Shown: one piece after another, positions 1 to 8,479 of the stretch | Layout of the letters: each line of letters opens with the position of its first letter | Numbering within the stretch: position 1 is the stretch's first letter | NCBI GenBank assembly: GCA_050015355.1 | Contig: JBEKBO010000002.1 | Location: forward strand, 1-64,000 | Direction of reading: 5' to 3' | Source: CAWBRT01 sp050015355 | Lineage (GTDB): Bacteria; Acidobacteriota; Terriglobia; Terriglobales; Acidobacteriaceae | Length of the DNA: 64,000 bases | The notes under the pieces: generated by a model | The model's input: only the letters and a program-made list of their open reading frames with translations | Database searches by the model: none | What the model was told of the DNA's origin: nothing | Translations under genes and position numbers: made by a program

Positions 1-61
1 GCAGATCTGCCAGAAACTGTTGCAAGCGCCTTACGCACTTCTCGACCTGGGCGTCGGTCAT
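1..61 (-). CDS. possible 5' end of a gene running off the left edge
   Basis: An open frame begins at an ATG (61-59, minus strand) and stays open to the window edge, giving about 20 residues rich in Gln, Val and Leu. No domain can be recognised in so short a piece and no strong ribosome binding site precedes it, so this is only a candidate. Confidence 0.3.
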   Translation of the reverse strand, partial: MTDAQVEKCVRRLQQFLADL

Positions 62-115
62 GCTCGCAACGGTAGCACCCGACGAAAGAACTGTCAATAA
101 CTTAACGTAGTAATA

Positions 116-262
116 CTAGAGCTTGTTTCAAAAGAGCTTGTTTCAAAGATTTTTTTGAAGGGGCGTGGCTTTAGCCACGCCGTCCGAAGCCAATGAGGAT
201 ACGGGCTTCAGCCCCCGAGGGGATTCGCCGTTTCCTTGCATCGATTTATGAAACAAGCTCTA
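116..262. repeat. 147-bp element with perfect 15-bp terminal inverted repeats
   Basis: The arms CTAGAGCTTGTTTCA (116-130) and TGAAACAAGCTCTAG (248-262) are exact reverse complements. The left arm is partly duplicated directly at 132-146. Between the arms is a shorter palindrome, GGCGTGGCTTTAGCCACGCC (162-181), then a GC-rich stretch. There is no open frame of note. The shape is that of a small non-autonomous (MITE-like) element. It fills most of the 1-306 spacer. Confidence 0.6.
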
Positions 263-306
263 GCAAGCACTCGCCGCATTTTTCAGCCGCCTGCTAAACT
301 TGGCGG

Positions 307-1233
307 GTGAAGCGCCTCATCGTAAACGCCGACGACTTCGGCCTCACTCGCGGCGTCAATCGCGCCATCCTGGAATGCCATCAGCGCGGCATTGTGACCT
401 CAACCACGCTGATGGCGAACAGCGACGAATTCCAGGACGCCGTGGCGTCGGTTAAGCGTCTCGTTCCCCAGGCGACGGACCCGGCTCTCGGCGTCGGCTG
501 CCATATCGTGCTTGCCGATGGCCGGCCTGTGCTGCCGCCGTCGCAAGTGCCGTCGCTGCTCGCGCCCGGAAGCGGACTTTTTTACCGCTCCATCCAGCAA
601 CTGGCGAAACAGGCGCTTGGCAATCGTTTCCGCTCCGAAGAAATCGAGGCCGAGGCCATGGCGCAGTTCCAAAAGATACAGGCCGAGGGCATAAGGATTT
701 CGCATTTTGACGCCCACAAGCACACGCACATTTTCCCCTCGATTCTCAAACCGCTTTTGAGGGCTGCCGCCGCCTGCGGCGTTCCGGCGTTGCGCAATCC
801 CTTTGAACCGATTTTCTCCATGCCCATTCCCGGCTTGCTGCGGATTCCCGTGCGCTATCTGGAAGTGCTGGCCTTGCGCGCCTTCCGTGCCAGGTTCTAC
901 TCTATGGTTGCCGAATCCGGGCTGCGCACCACCGACGGAAGTCTCGGCCTGGTCGCGACCGGCACTCTCACGGTCTCAAACATCTCCGCTCTGCTCGACC
1001 GTATGCAAGATGGTCTTTGGGAACTGGTCTGTCATCCCGGCTACAACGATGCCCAGCTCGCCGCGACTGATACCCGGTTGCGGGCGTCGCGGGAGACAGA
1101 GATGCAGGCGCTGACTGCCGACAGTACCCGCGCGGCGCTGGAGCGCTACGGCATACAATTGATTTCATTCCAGGAATTAACCCGCGATTCTCATCGGGGT
1201 GTCATTCTGAGCGACCGAACGGAGCGAAGGTGA
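307..1233 (+). CDS. YdjC/ChbG/HpnK-family carbohydrate deacetylase
   Basis: 308 residues from a GTG start. The family removes N-acetyl groups from sugars with a divalent metal. Seen here: the N-terminal NADDFG motif (residues 7-12, metal-binding Asp pair), a conserved His in GCHIVL (about 66), the metal-site motif HFDAHKHTH (133-141), and CHPGY near residue 242. These are the hallmarks of the family at the expected length. The resemblance extends to HpnK, the variant found in hopanoid clusters, but no hopanoid gene is adjacent, so the substrate is open. The gene stands alone on the plus strand behind a repeat-filled spacer, with no obvious promoter. Confidence 0.9.
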   Translation: MKRLIVNADDFGLTRGVNRAILECHQRGIVTSTTLMANSDEFQDAVASVKRLVPQATDPALGVGCHIVLADGRPVLPPSQVPSLLAPGSGLFYRSIQQLAKQALGNRFRSEEIEAEAMAQFQKIQAEGIRISHFDAHKHTHIFPSILKPLLRAAAACGVPALRNPFEPIFSMPIPGLLRIPVRYLEVLALRAFRARFYSMVAESGLRTTDGSLGLVATGTLTVSNISALLDRMQDGLWELVCHPGYNDAQLAATDTRLRASRETEMQALTADSTRAALERYGIQLISFQELTRDSHRGVILSDRTERR

Positions 1234-1333
1234 GGCATTGAGGCGGCGTCTGAGCCGCGACAGTTTATTACTGCTGTTTTTGTATAGTTTTTGTCTCATA
1301 AGAGCTGGCTTTGCATTGAAAAATGCGGTTACA

Positions 1334-1585
1334 ATGCTAGCGATGGTGCTCAAGAAGAAAACTCGCCGCAAACGCAATCCGGTCTTCGTGCTGGATGTGG
1401 AACTCGAACGCGAGGTGGATGGTCGCTGGCTCGCCGACATTCCAAAACTTCCTGGAGTAATGAAATACGGCAGCACCAAGGGTGAGGCTTTGCGCAATGT
1501 GCAGGCTCTCGCCCTTCGCGTTCTGGCCGACATGCTGGAGGAGGGCGAGTTGAAGGAGGCATCCATTTCGTTCGCGGTGGCATGA
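1334..1585 (+). CDS. hicB: HicB-like antitoxin
   Basis: A small protein with the partial RNase H-like HicB fold: a short beta segment (VFVLDVELEREVDGRW), then LPGV and a helical GEALRNVQALALRVLADML stretch, which is the usual HicB arrangement. The frame is open back to 1238, but the upstream residues are hydrophobic and uncharacteristic. ATG at 1334 or 1343 is the likely start, giving about 80 residues. It overlaps the downstream toxin gene by 4 bases (ATGA), implying translational coupling. The antitoxin-first order is the reverse of E. coli hicAB but is common elsewhere. HicB would bind and inactivate HicA, and would probably repress the operon. Confidence 0.75.
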   Translation: MLAMVLKKKTRRKRNPVFVLDVELEREVDGRWLADIPKLPGVMKYGSTKGEALRNVQALALRVLADMLEEGELKEASISFAVA

Positions 1586-1797
1586 GTTCTTGGCCGGCAG
1601 TAAAAGCCAAGCGAGTGAAAGATGCGCTGTTTCGGATCGGATGGATCAAAGTTCGCCAGCGCGGAACGTCTCATCTGATTCTGCGTCATTCTAACTTTGG
1701 GACATACGTGTGGTCATTTCACGACTCCGAGGAAATTGGCCCGCGAATGATGGCAAGGATCGGCAAGAAGACCGGGCTTACACCCGATGACCTGTAG
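1582..1797 (+). CDS. hicA: HicA-like mRNA interferase toxin
   Basis: 71 residues in the compact dsRNA-binding-like HicA/YcfA fold. Seen: an N-terminal KAKRVKDALFRIGW helix, then VRQRGTSHLILRH with the candidate catalytic His in the GTSH motif (H31). HicA toxins cleave mRNA independently of the ribosome. The coupled antitoxin sits immediately upstream (4-base overlap). The C-terminal part (GPRMMARIGKKTGLTPDDL) matches the usual end of the family, so the gene looks intact. Assignment of the pair as a type II toxin-antitoxin module is firm in outline. Activity is inferred. Confidence 0.85.
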   Translation: MSSWPAVKAKRVKDALFRIGWIKVRQRGTSHLILRHSNFGTYVWSFHDSEEIGPRMMARIGKKTGLTPDDL

Positions 1798-1823
1798 CCT
1801 GCTCGCCTACATTGTTTAAGCCC

Positions 1824-2972
1824 ATGCGCATAGGAATTACCTGTTACCCAACCTACGGTGGAAGCGGAGTCGTCGCGACTGAGCTGGGAATCGAACTGGC
1901 CGAGCGCGGACACCAGGTTCACTTCATTACCTACTCGCAGCCGATCCGGCTCACCGAACCGCATGCCAACATTCACTACCACGAGGTCGAGGTTTCGCGT
2001 TATCCGCTCTTCGAGTACCCACCCTACGATCTTGCCCTGGCCACGCGGATGGCCGAGGTGGCGGAGATCTACGATCTCGACCTGCTGCACGTGCATTACG
2101 CCATTCCGCACTCTGTCAGCGCGATGCTGGCGCGCCAGATGCTTGCCTGCGGCAGTGGCCGCAAGCGCCGGCGGTTGCCCTACGTCACCACTCTCCATGG
2201 AACGGACATCACGCTGGTCGGCCTGGATAGTTCCTATCTGCCCATCACGCGTTTCTCCATCGAGCAGAGCAACGGCGTCACCGCCATTTCCGATTACCTC
2301 AAAAAGCAGACGCTCGAGCAGTTCAATATCGAGAATCACATCGAGGTGATTCCGAACTTCGTGAATTGCGATCTCTACCGTCGCGATCCGAACTCCGTCC
2401 TGCGGCGCAGCGAGTACGCCCGGCCCGACGAGCGCGTGCTGGTTCACCTCTCCAACTTCAGGCCGGTTAAGCGCGTTACCGATGTGATCGAGGTCTTCGA
2501 CCGCGTGCTGAAACAGATTCCGGCGAAGTTGCTGATGATTGGCGACGGACCCGATCGCTCCCAGGCGGAGTGGCTCGCTATGAAGAAAGGAATCCACAAG
2601 CAGGTTCTCTTCCTGGGGAAGCAGAATGGAGTGAACGAGAAACTGGCGGTTGCCGACGTGATGCTGCTTCCCAGCCAGCTTGAGTCCTTCGGCCTGGCCG
2701 CGCTGGAAGGCATGGCGTGCGAAGTGGTTCCCATTTCGACCAATGCGGGCGGCCTTCCGGAGCTTATCGATCATGGTGTCAACGGCTACATGGTCGAGGT
2801 TGGCGATGTGGACACGATGGCGCGCCACGCCATCGAGGTGCTCTCCGACGACGCTAAGCTGCACGCCATGGGAAAGCGCGCCCGGGCGGATGCGCAGAAG
2901 AATTTCTGCAGCACCATGATCATTCCACACTACGAGCAGTTCTACCGGGATGTACTGGAACGAATGTCGTAA
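1824..2972 (+). CDS. bshA: N-acetyl-alpha-D-glucosaminyl L-malate synthase BshA
   Basis: 382 residues, GT4 glycosyltransferase, the first step of bacillithiol synthesis: UDP-GlcNAc plus L-malate gives GlcNAc-malate. The N-terminus MRIGITCYPTYGGSGVVA is the BshA signature. The C-terminal Rossmann domain carries the nucleotide-sugar motif (LLPSQLESFGLAALEGMA, then NAGGLPELI). Length matches the family. ATG 1824 is preferred over the TTG at 1812 because homologues begin MRIGI. Its last 31 bases overlap the 3' end of the convergent histidine kinase gene. The other bacillithiol genes (bshB, bshC) are not in the window. The upstream YdjC deacetylase belongs to a different family from BshB. Confidence 0.93.
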   Translation: MRIGITCYPTYGGSGVVATELGIELAERGHQVHFITYSQPIRLTEPHANIHYHEVEVSRYPLFEYPPYDLALATRMAEVAEIYDLDLLHVHYAIPHSVSAMLARQMLACGSGRKRRRLPYVTTLHGTDITLVGLDSSYLPITRFSIEQSNGVTAISDYLKKQTLEQFNIENHIEVIPNFVNCDLYRRDPNSVLRRSEYARPDERVLVHLSNFRPVKRVTDVIEVFDRVLKQIPAKLLMIGDGPDRSQAEWLAMKKGIHKQVLFLGKQNGVNEKLAVADVMLLPSQLESFGLAALEGMACEVVPISTNAGGLPELIDHGVNGYMVEVGDVDTMARHAIEVLSDDAKLHAMGKRARADAQKNFCSTMIIPHYEQFYRDVLERMS

Positions 2973-4267
2973 ACCGACGAGGAGAATTCGTCGGGATTCG
3001 GCACGGGCAGCACCAGGCGGACCAGCGTTCCGTGGCCGTGCTGACTGTTGATTTCGATGTGAGCCGCCTCGCCGTATAAAACCTGTAGCCGTTCGCGGAC
3101 GTTTGCCAGGCCGATGCCGCTGCCGCCGCGTCCTCCGCTCTCCATGCCGACGCCATCGTCTTCCACTTCGATGACCAGCAGGCGGTTGGCTATCCGCGAG
3201 CGCAGATAAATGGTGCCGCCCTCGATCTTGGGCGACAGCCCGTGCTTGATCGAGTTTTCCACCAGCGGCTGCAGAATGACGCTGGGAACGATGACCTCCA
3301 GGCTCTCGCGTTCAATTTCCTTCACGATCCGCAGCTTGTTATGTCCGAAGCGCACGACCTCTATATCCAGGTAATCGTCGACAAAATCGAGTTCGTCCTT
3401 GAGTTGAACGAACGAATCGCTCTTCCGCAGCAATCGCCGCAGAATGTTCGACAGCTTGACGATTACCTCGCGCGCCTTGTCCGGATTGAAGCGCACGAGC
3501 GAGGAAACGGTATTCAAGGTGTTGAACAGGAAGTGCGGGTTGATCTGGCTCTGTAAGGCCTCCATGCGCGCCTGTAGCAGCAGACGCTCCTGCTCCTCCA
3601 ATTTCATTTCGATCCGCACATTGTTCAGAACCTTCAACGCAATCGCCACGCACATCACCGTAGCCAAGTACATGACAATCGTGGTCAGCCAGTTCGGGCT
3701 TGCGAGTACGAACAGATGCCTGCCGAAGACATCTTTGAGCTGTTCGCGCGCGAACGTGAGCGCCAGAATCATGACAAAGAACGAGGTCTGCCAATCGATG
3801 AACGACTTGCGGATGGTCCGCCTGATCCAGCGGTAGAGGCTCAGGTCGAAGAGCGGCGAGAAAGACCAGATCGCTTCTTTGTCCTGGGCCAGATTGCGCA
3901 GGCACCCGGCCACCAGCCCGGCTCCAACGTTCAGCGGCAGATTGCCCCATTCGCCCAGAAACAGCGCCGGAAGCGAGACCAGCAGACCGCCGGCGATGCC
4001 GCCGCAGCGCCCGGTGATGATGCCCATCAGGATCGAACTCTCGAAGGCCAGGTCGGCAGCCAGGAAGTTTTTTACTTTGGCTCGCACCACCACGCCCAGC
4101 GCGAACGGAATGCCGATCAGCAGCACCATCTCGAGGTTTTCCGAGAGGCTCCGCTCTTCCCGAAACAACAGCAGGCGAAAGCGCCGGGCGCGCGCAAGCA
4201 CACTGCTGACGGCGGCGGAGACGCCGAGCTTGATGAGCAGCGTAATGAGAATCAGTCCCTGATCCAA
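2942..4267 (-). CDS. LytS/YehU-type sensor histidine kinase
   Basis: 441 residues. The N-terminal ~215 residues carry several membrane segments resembling the 5TM-LYT sensor module. Then comes a cytoplasmic coiled segment and the His_kinase domain with the phospho-acceptor motif QINPHFLFN (His245), an HATPase N box (LVENSIKHG) and glycine-rich boxes (DDGVGM, GIGLANVRERL). Kinases of this class normally act with a LytTR response regulator encoded next door, but none is present in the window, so the partner lies elsewhere. The gene starts only 3 bases after the stop of the AlaX-type gene, so the two are probably co-transcribed. Its 3' end overlaps bshA. Confidence 0.9.
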   Translation of the reverse strand: MDQGLILITLLIKLGVSAAVSSVLARARRFRLLLFREERSLSENLEMVLLIGIPFALGVVVRAKVKNFLAADLAFESSILMGIITGRCGGIAGGLLVSLPALFLGEWGNLPLNVGAGLVAGCLRNLAQDKEAIWSFSPLFDLSLYRWIRRTIRKSFIDWQTSFFVMILALTFAREQLKDVFGRHLFVLASPNWLTTIVMYLATVMCVAIALKVLNNVRIEMKLEEQERLLLQARMEALQSQINPHFLFNTLNTVSSLVRFNPDKAREVIVKLSNILRRLLRKSDSFVQLKDELDFVDDYLDIEVVRFGHNKLRIVKEIERESLEVIVPSVILQPLVENSIKHGLSPKIEGGTIYLRSRIANRLLVIEVEDDGVGMESGGRGGSGIGLANVRERLQVLYGEAAHIEINSQHGHGTLVRLVLPVPNPDEFSSSVYDIRSSTSR

Positions 4268-4270
4268 TCG

Positions 4271-5599
4271 TCAGCCCCGCGAACTGGTTTGCGAAGCAGG
4301 AGCGGGCGCGGCGCTCGAGCTTTGCGAGAGTATAGCGGCTTTTGCGCGTTCGATGGCGCCGTCGAGCTGCTCCAGGCCCGGCACGCCGCCTTGGGCCAGC
4401 TCGCGCGAACCGCCGCCGCGGCTGCCCAGCCGCGCCATCTCCTGCTTCATCAGGGCGCCCATATCGAAAGGACCGCCTTGCCACTGGGCGAACACCAATG
4501 TCGGCTGCTCCGTGCCGCAACCGAGCAGCGCGACCGTCCGCGGCTCCGCCACCAGCTTCTGCGCCAACATTTTGGCAAAGCCGATATCGCGCCCTGCCAA
4601 CACCTGCGCGATCAGCTTGATGCCGGCGGAGGGCTCGCTCGCGGCCAGCATTTTCGCGGCGGTCAATTCAGCGACCTCCTCCAGCAGTTTGTGCTCACGC
4701 TTGGCCGCGGACTTGATCTCGTCCAGCGATTTTCTTATCTGCTCGGGCGCGGTCCACAGATGCGCCGAGTACAATCCGGCGGCCTCGGCCAGGGTTTCGT
4801 AGTCCTTGCGGGCAAAGCGCACGGCTCGTTCGCCGCAGACAAATTCGACTCGCATCCCCTGCTTTACCTTTTCCACCTTGCGCAGCAGAATCGCGCCGGC
4901 CTGCCCCGTGGCGCGAACATGCGTCCCTCCGCAGGCACAAAGGTCAAAATCCGCGATCTCGACGATCCGCAGCCGCTCGCGGCCGGCAGGCGGAAGCTTG
5001 CGCAGCCCCATCTCGCGCGCCTGTTCCGGACTTACAAAATGCGTCTTGACCGGCCGGTCTTCAAAGATAATCTGGTTGGCCCGCAGCTCGGCGCGGTGAA
5101 CCTGCTCGGGCGAGAGGCTCTTGGCTTCAAGGTCGATGGTGCAGCTCTCTTCGCCCATGTGGAACGATACGGTCGGCAGCTCGAACAGCTCCACGAAGGC
5201 CGCCGAGAGCACATGCTGCCCTGAGTGCTGCTGCAAGTGGTCTCGCCGCCGCTCGACGTCAATAAAGCCTCGCACGCGCACCGCGTTGCCGCCCGCCGCA
5301 GTTGTGCCTGCCAGGGCGTGCTCCAGCTCTGGCACTGGCTCGATCACGTGCCATACTTCGCCGCTTGCTTCGTCCTCCAGAACCTCGCCGACCCGCAGCT
5401 TGGGACGCAGCGCCTGAGGGTTATCGAGGTCTTCCCATTCGATCCAGCCGGTGTCGAAAGTTTGCCCGCCGCTGGTGGGATAAAAAGCTGTGCGGTCGAA
5501 GACGAGCACCGTGCGGCCGTCCGGCAAGCGGCGGACGGCAAGCAGGGCGGCGACAAAGTCGTGAAGAAACGAATTCTCGTAGTACAGGCGGTCTGTCAT
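4271..5599 (-). CDS. AlaX-type alanyl-tRNA editing protein with DHHA1 domain
   Basis: 442 residues from ATG 5599. The open frame extends to 5800 but that extension is translated repeat sequence. The protein resembles the editing half of alanyl-tRNA synthetase: a beta-barrel portion (FDRTAFYPTSGGQ, residues 35-46), zinc-site motif HSGQH (125-129) with CGGTH (223-227), and a C-terminal DHHA1 domain with a Gly-rich end. Free-standing AlaX proteins hydrolyse Ser or Gly mischarged on tRNA-Ala. The length with DHHA1 fits the long AlaX class. It lacks the aminoacylation domain, so it is not AlaRS. It is followed at 3 bases by the histidine kinase gene. Confidence 0.9.
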   Translation of the reverse strand: MTDRLYYENSFLHDFVAALLAVRRLPDGRTVLVFDRTAFYPTSGGQTFDTGWIEWEDLDNPQALRPKLRVGEVLEDEASGEVWHVIEPVPELEHALAGTTAAGGNAVRVRGFIDVERRRDHLQQHSGQHVLSAAFVELFELPTVSFHMGEESCTIDLEAKSLSPEQVHRAELRANQIIFEDRPVKTHFVSPEQAREMGLRKLPPAGRERLRIVEIADFDLCACGGTHVRATGQAGAILLRKVEKVKQGMRVEFVCGERAVRFARKDYETLAEAAGLYSAHLWTAPEQIRKSLDEIKSAAKREHKLLEEVAELTAAKMLAASEPSAGIKLIAQVLAGRDIGFAKMLAQKLVAEPRTVALLGCGTEQPTLVFAQWQGGPFDMGALMKQEMARLGSRGGGSRELAQGGVPGLEQLDGAIERAKAAILSQSSSAAPAPASQTSSRG

Positions 5600-5679
5600 G
5601 GCATTCTGCTCTGGCGTTAACCAAACTATTGTCTCATTGGAAGCGCTCGAAAGCATGAAAGCCGATGGTGGCCCATAGC

Positions 5680-5800
5680 TTCTTCGATGGTGGCCCACAT
5701 CTGCGCCCGTAGTTGGCCGGGTGCCCCAGGTTCCGCGCCGCTGTTCGGCGCTAACCTGGGGTAGTTTTCTTCGTGGATGGTGGCCCATATCTGTGCCCAT
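5680..5800. repeat. spacer with one hairpin repeat and two half copies
   Basis: The best copy pairs CCCCAGGTT (5724-5732) with AACCTGGGG (5753-5761), with inner GCGCCG/CGGCGC pairing. Fragments beginning GGTGGCCCA at about 5690 and 5773 lack their second arms. This spacer separates divergent genes (AlaX-type and the amidohydrolase), so any promoters lie at its edges. Confidence 0.8.
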
Positions 5801-5896
5801 CCCAACATCTCCACATTTACCAACCGTCCCCCCAAAATAGCGCTTTCAATTACCCTTCAGATACGCTAAACCTGTCCTCGAGCAGGAGATGAAAGT

Positions 5897-6676
5897 ATGA
5901 AAACCGCACTCATCCAAATGGATATCGTGCTGGGCGACGTTACCGCCAACCGCAAGAAAGCGCAGTCGATGATCGAAGAGGGGCTGCGTGCCGGAGCCCA
6001 GCTCTTCGTGCTGCCTGAAATGTGGACGACCGGCTACAAACTCGATCAGATCCACCAGCTCGCCGAGCCCGCCAACGGCCCGTCCGTGCAGATGTTGAAA
6101 GACCTGGCCCGGCGGAATCAGGTGGAAATCATGGGCGGCTCCATGGCCGAGCTTCGCGACGGCAAGGTCTACAACACCGCCTATGCCTTCAACCGGGCCG
6201 GCGAGATGATCGGGAAATACAGCAAGATCCACCTCATCGGCCTGATGGCGGAAGATAAATATATCGCGCCTGGAACCAGCAAGTGCGCCTTCGACATGTC
6301 GTTCGGCAAAGCGGGAATGATTATCTGCTACGACCTGCGCTTCCTCGAACTGCCGCGAGCGCTTGCCCTGGGCGGATGCCAGGTGATGTTCGTCCCCGCC
6401 GAGTGGCCGACGATCCGCGGCAAGCATTGGCTGACCCTGAACATGGCCCGGGCAATCGAGAACCAGATGTTCGTGCTGGCCGTGAACCGCGTCGGCAAGG
6501 ACGAGAACAATGCTTTCTTCGGAAACTCTATGGTGATCGATCCCTGGGGCGAAGTGCTCGCTCACGGCTCCAGCGACAAGGAAGAAGTCGTCATCGCCGA
6601 TGTCGATTTCAGCTCCGTCGCCGATATCCGCAAGCGCATTCCGGTCTTCGCCGACCGGCGCCCGCGGTGCTACTGA
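5897..6676 (+). CDS. carbon-nitrogen hydrolase (nitrilase superfamily)
   Basis: 259 residues. Nitrilase-superfamily enzymes hydrolyse amides or nitriles with a Glu-Lys-Cys triad. All three are visible: E41 in LPEMW, K110 in YSKIHL and C144 in IICYDLRF. The short length and KIHL context fit the omega-amidase/YafV-like branch, which acts on alpha-keto acid amides such as alpha-ketoglutaramate, but the substrate cannot be fixed from sequence. A purine-rich site (GCAGGAGATGAAAGT) precedes the ATG. The gene is monocistronic, with a repeat spacer on its left. Confidence 0.9.
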   Translation: MKTALIQMDIVLGDVTANRKKAQSMIEEGLRAGAQLFVLPEMWTTGYKLDQIHQLAEPANGPSVQMLKDLARRNQVEIMGGSMAELRDGKVYNTAYAFNRAGEMIGKYSKIHLIGLMAEDKYIAPGTSKCAFDMSFGKAGMIICYDLRFLELPRALALGGCQVMFVPAEWPTIRGKHWLTLNMARAIENQMFVLAVNRVGKDENNAFFGNSMVIDPWGEVLAHGSSDKEEVVIADVDFSSVADIRKRIPVFADRRPRCY

Positions 6677-6790
6677 GGCGCTCCATCCAGCGCTCGACTA
6701 GACTGGCTTGCCAGACGTGGGCCACCCGCCATAGAGTGGCCGATCTGACTCCAGAGTTTTAGAAAAATCTGCAAATGACGGCGGAGGCCG

Positions 6791-7261
6791 ATGATGAGAA
6801 TACGAAATCTATTGATTGGGACGCTGGTTGTATTTCTGTATATGGGGTTTGTGACGGAGACTGGCGCTGCCCAGGAAAAACCAGGGTCCGCAAAAGACAA
6901 AGGAACGCAGGTTAGGATGCTCAAGCGGGTGTCGCTGCTTGCGCATAAGCAGGGTCAAACGCGTGAAGAATTCCTGAAGCATTGGCTGGAAGTGCATGCG
7001 CCGATTGCTTATCAAATTCCCGGCATTGCACGCTACACCTGTACCGTTATAACGGCGTCCTCAACGCGAAAGGACGGGCCGCTTCCTATCGATCTGGAAA
7101 TCGATGGCATCGCGGAAATGTGGTTTACCGACCAACAATCTCTGGACGCCGCAAGGAACTCACCAGCTTTTGCAGCGCTGCGTGCCGACGGAGCAGCCTT
7201 CATCGGCCGTGAAATTGATTTCGTCACCGAGGAAACCGTAATCATTCCCCGATCGAAGTAG
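6791..7261 (+). CDS. exported EthD-domain protein
   Basis: 156 residues. An N-terminal hydrophobic segment (residues 5-22) ending near GAAQE looks like a signal peptide. The rest matches the EthD/ferredoxin-like alpha-beta barrel: MLKRVSLLAHKQGQTREEFLKHW, then HAPI, the usual 'K.g.t.eeF...w...H' pattern. EthD proteins are small, of poorly known biochemistry, and found beside various oxidative catabolic genes. A signal peptide is less usual. Two ATGs in tandem (6791, 6794) follow a GGCGGAGG-like site. No functional partner is adjacent. Confidence 0.8.
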   Translation: MMRIRNLLIGTLVVFLYMGFVTETGAAQEKPGSAKDKGTQVRMLKRVSLLAHKQGQTREEFLKHWLEVHAPIAYQIPGIARYTCTVITASSTRKDGPLPIDLEIDGIAEMWFTDQQSLDAARNSPAFAALRADGAAFIGREIDFVTEETVIIPRSK

Positions 7262-7299
7262 ACCTCAGTGCATTAGCATTGGCTCGGCCGGTGGCCCGC

Positions 7300-7974
7300 T
7301 CACCCGCCCTGAATCACGCCAATCAAAACCAGGCCGTTGATCACGAACTGCACTGCGATGGCGGTCAGCAGCAGGCCCATCATGCGCATCATGATACGGA
7401 TTCCCGTTTCGCCAAGCCGCCGGCGAATGCGGTCCGCGCCCGCCAGAATCAGGTAAGAGGCCAAGGACGTCACCACGATGGCAAGCCAGACCACCGAGAT
7501 GTGGAACCAGCGCGGCGAAGCTCCGGTCAGCACCATCACGGTCGAAATTGCTCCCGGCCCGGCCAGCATCGGCACCCCGAGCGGTGTAATCCCTATGTCT
7601 TCCTTCATGGCTCCTTCCAGGGTTTCACTGCTGTGCTCCTGGGTGGCGGAGCGCCGCGCCTGAAGCATCTCGAGCCCGATCAGCAACAGGATCAGCCCGC
7701 CTGCAATTTCAAACGCCGCCAGCGTGATGCCGAACATGCGGAAGATCAGCCCGCCCGAGAATGCAAATACCGACAGCACTCCGAAACACGTCCAGGAGGC
7801 ACGCTTCGCCATGCGGCGTCGGGCACTGGCTTCATGGTTCGCGGTCATCGCCAGGAATGCCGGAATGGCGGCGAATGGATCGACCAGGAAGAACACCGAA
7901 CTCAATGCCACAAGCGAAAAAGTACCGAAGGAGGAAAAGAAGGAGTGAATCTGCGACGCTTCCGGCAATAGCAT
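7300..7974 (-). CDS. MarC-family integral membrane protein
   Basis: 224 residues with about six membrane helices. The family signature is clear: FFLVDPFAAIPAFLAM near the N-terminus, GGLILLLIGLEML in the middle, and ITPLGVPMLAGPGAI followed by RIMMRMMGLLLTAIAVQF. MarC/UPF0056 proteins are inner-membrane proteins of unsettled function, sometimes called NAAT transporters. The ATG at 7974 follows a GGAGG site 7 bases upstream on the minus strand. It is convergent with the EthD gene. Confidence 0.92.
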   Translation of the reverse strand: MLLPEASQIHSFFSSFGTFSLVALSSVFFLVDPFAAIPAFLAMTANHEASARRRMAKRASWTCFGVLSVFAFSGGLIFRMFGITLAAFEIAGGLILLLIGLEMLQARRSATQEHSSETLEGAMKEDIGITPLGVPMLAGPGAISTVMVLTGASPRWFHISVVWLAIVVTSLASYLILAGADRIRRRLGETGIRIMMRMMGLLLTAIAVQFVINGLVLIGVIQGG

Positions 7975-8098
7975 GGATCAACCTCCGACCCAACACTGCT
8001 CGTCTTATAACTCGTCTTATGAGTTGTTGAATTATAGGTTGTTAAACAGGCTCTGGCGTCCCGGAAATGCGTTCGCATTTATTAAAAACGTCGTGAGT

Positions 8099-8390
8099 GT
8101 CATCCTGAGCGAGCCGGGGGTCCCCGGCGACGGCCGCTTTTGCCGTTGCTGGGGTGGAGCAGCGAAGGATCTGCTTTTTCTCGGGCCCGAAAACAAAAGC
8201 TTGGTGCCCCACGTTCGCCCGCGTCGGGGTCCCCGACGAGGCTCGGCTCGTTGGGGTGACTGGGGCTAACGTGGGGTAGTTGGTTGGCACCCCATGTTTC
8301 GCGCCCCACGTTTCCGTCGAATGCCGGGTGCCCCAGGTTCCGCGCCGCGCTGTCCGGCGCTAACCTGGGGTAGTCTCTTGGTGCCCTAAT
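8099..8390. repeat. cluster of three repeat families in the 7975-8479 spacer
   Basis: Three parts are visible. First is a 'GTCATCCTGAGCG...GAAGGATCTGC' element (8099-8180) containing a nested GGGGTCCCCGGCGACGGCC insert. Second is a hairpin repeat CCCCACGTT...AACGTGGGG (8214-8275) whose loop carries a GGGGTCCCCGACGAG/CTCG...TGGGG insert. Third is a CCCCAGGTT...AACCTGGGG hairpin (8331-8370). A degraded copy lies between. No gene was recognised. Confidence 0.8.
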
Positions 8391-8432
8391 CTCGCCACTC
8401 TCTCAACGCCCGCGAACTGACTCACTATCAAG

Positions 8433-8459
8433 AAAAAGGCGCAGCCAAAAGGCCGCGCC
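8433..8459 (-). terminator. rho-independent terminator after the baeRF gene
   Basis: On the minus strand, GGCGCGGCC-TTTT-GGCTGCGCC forms a stem with one mismatch, followed by TTTTTCTT. It lies about 20 bases past the stop of the baeRF gene and closes the HPF-sigma/baeRF unit. Confidence 0.8.
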
Positions 8460-8479
8460 CAGGTTCGCACCCAGTAAAT

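Noticed and set aside
1330..1335. TACAAT as a -10 box for hicBA
   Set aside because: No -35 element at a proper distance; it also overlaps the likely start codon.
3716..5224. Plus-strand 502-residue frame opposite the kinase and AlaX-type genes
   Set aside because: Gln/Arg/Ala-rich with no domain; it is the antisense of two genes with clear motifs.
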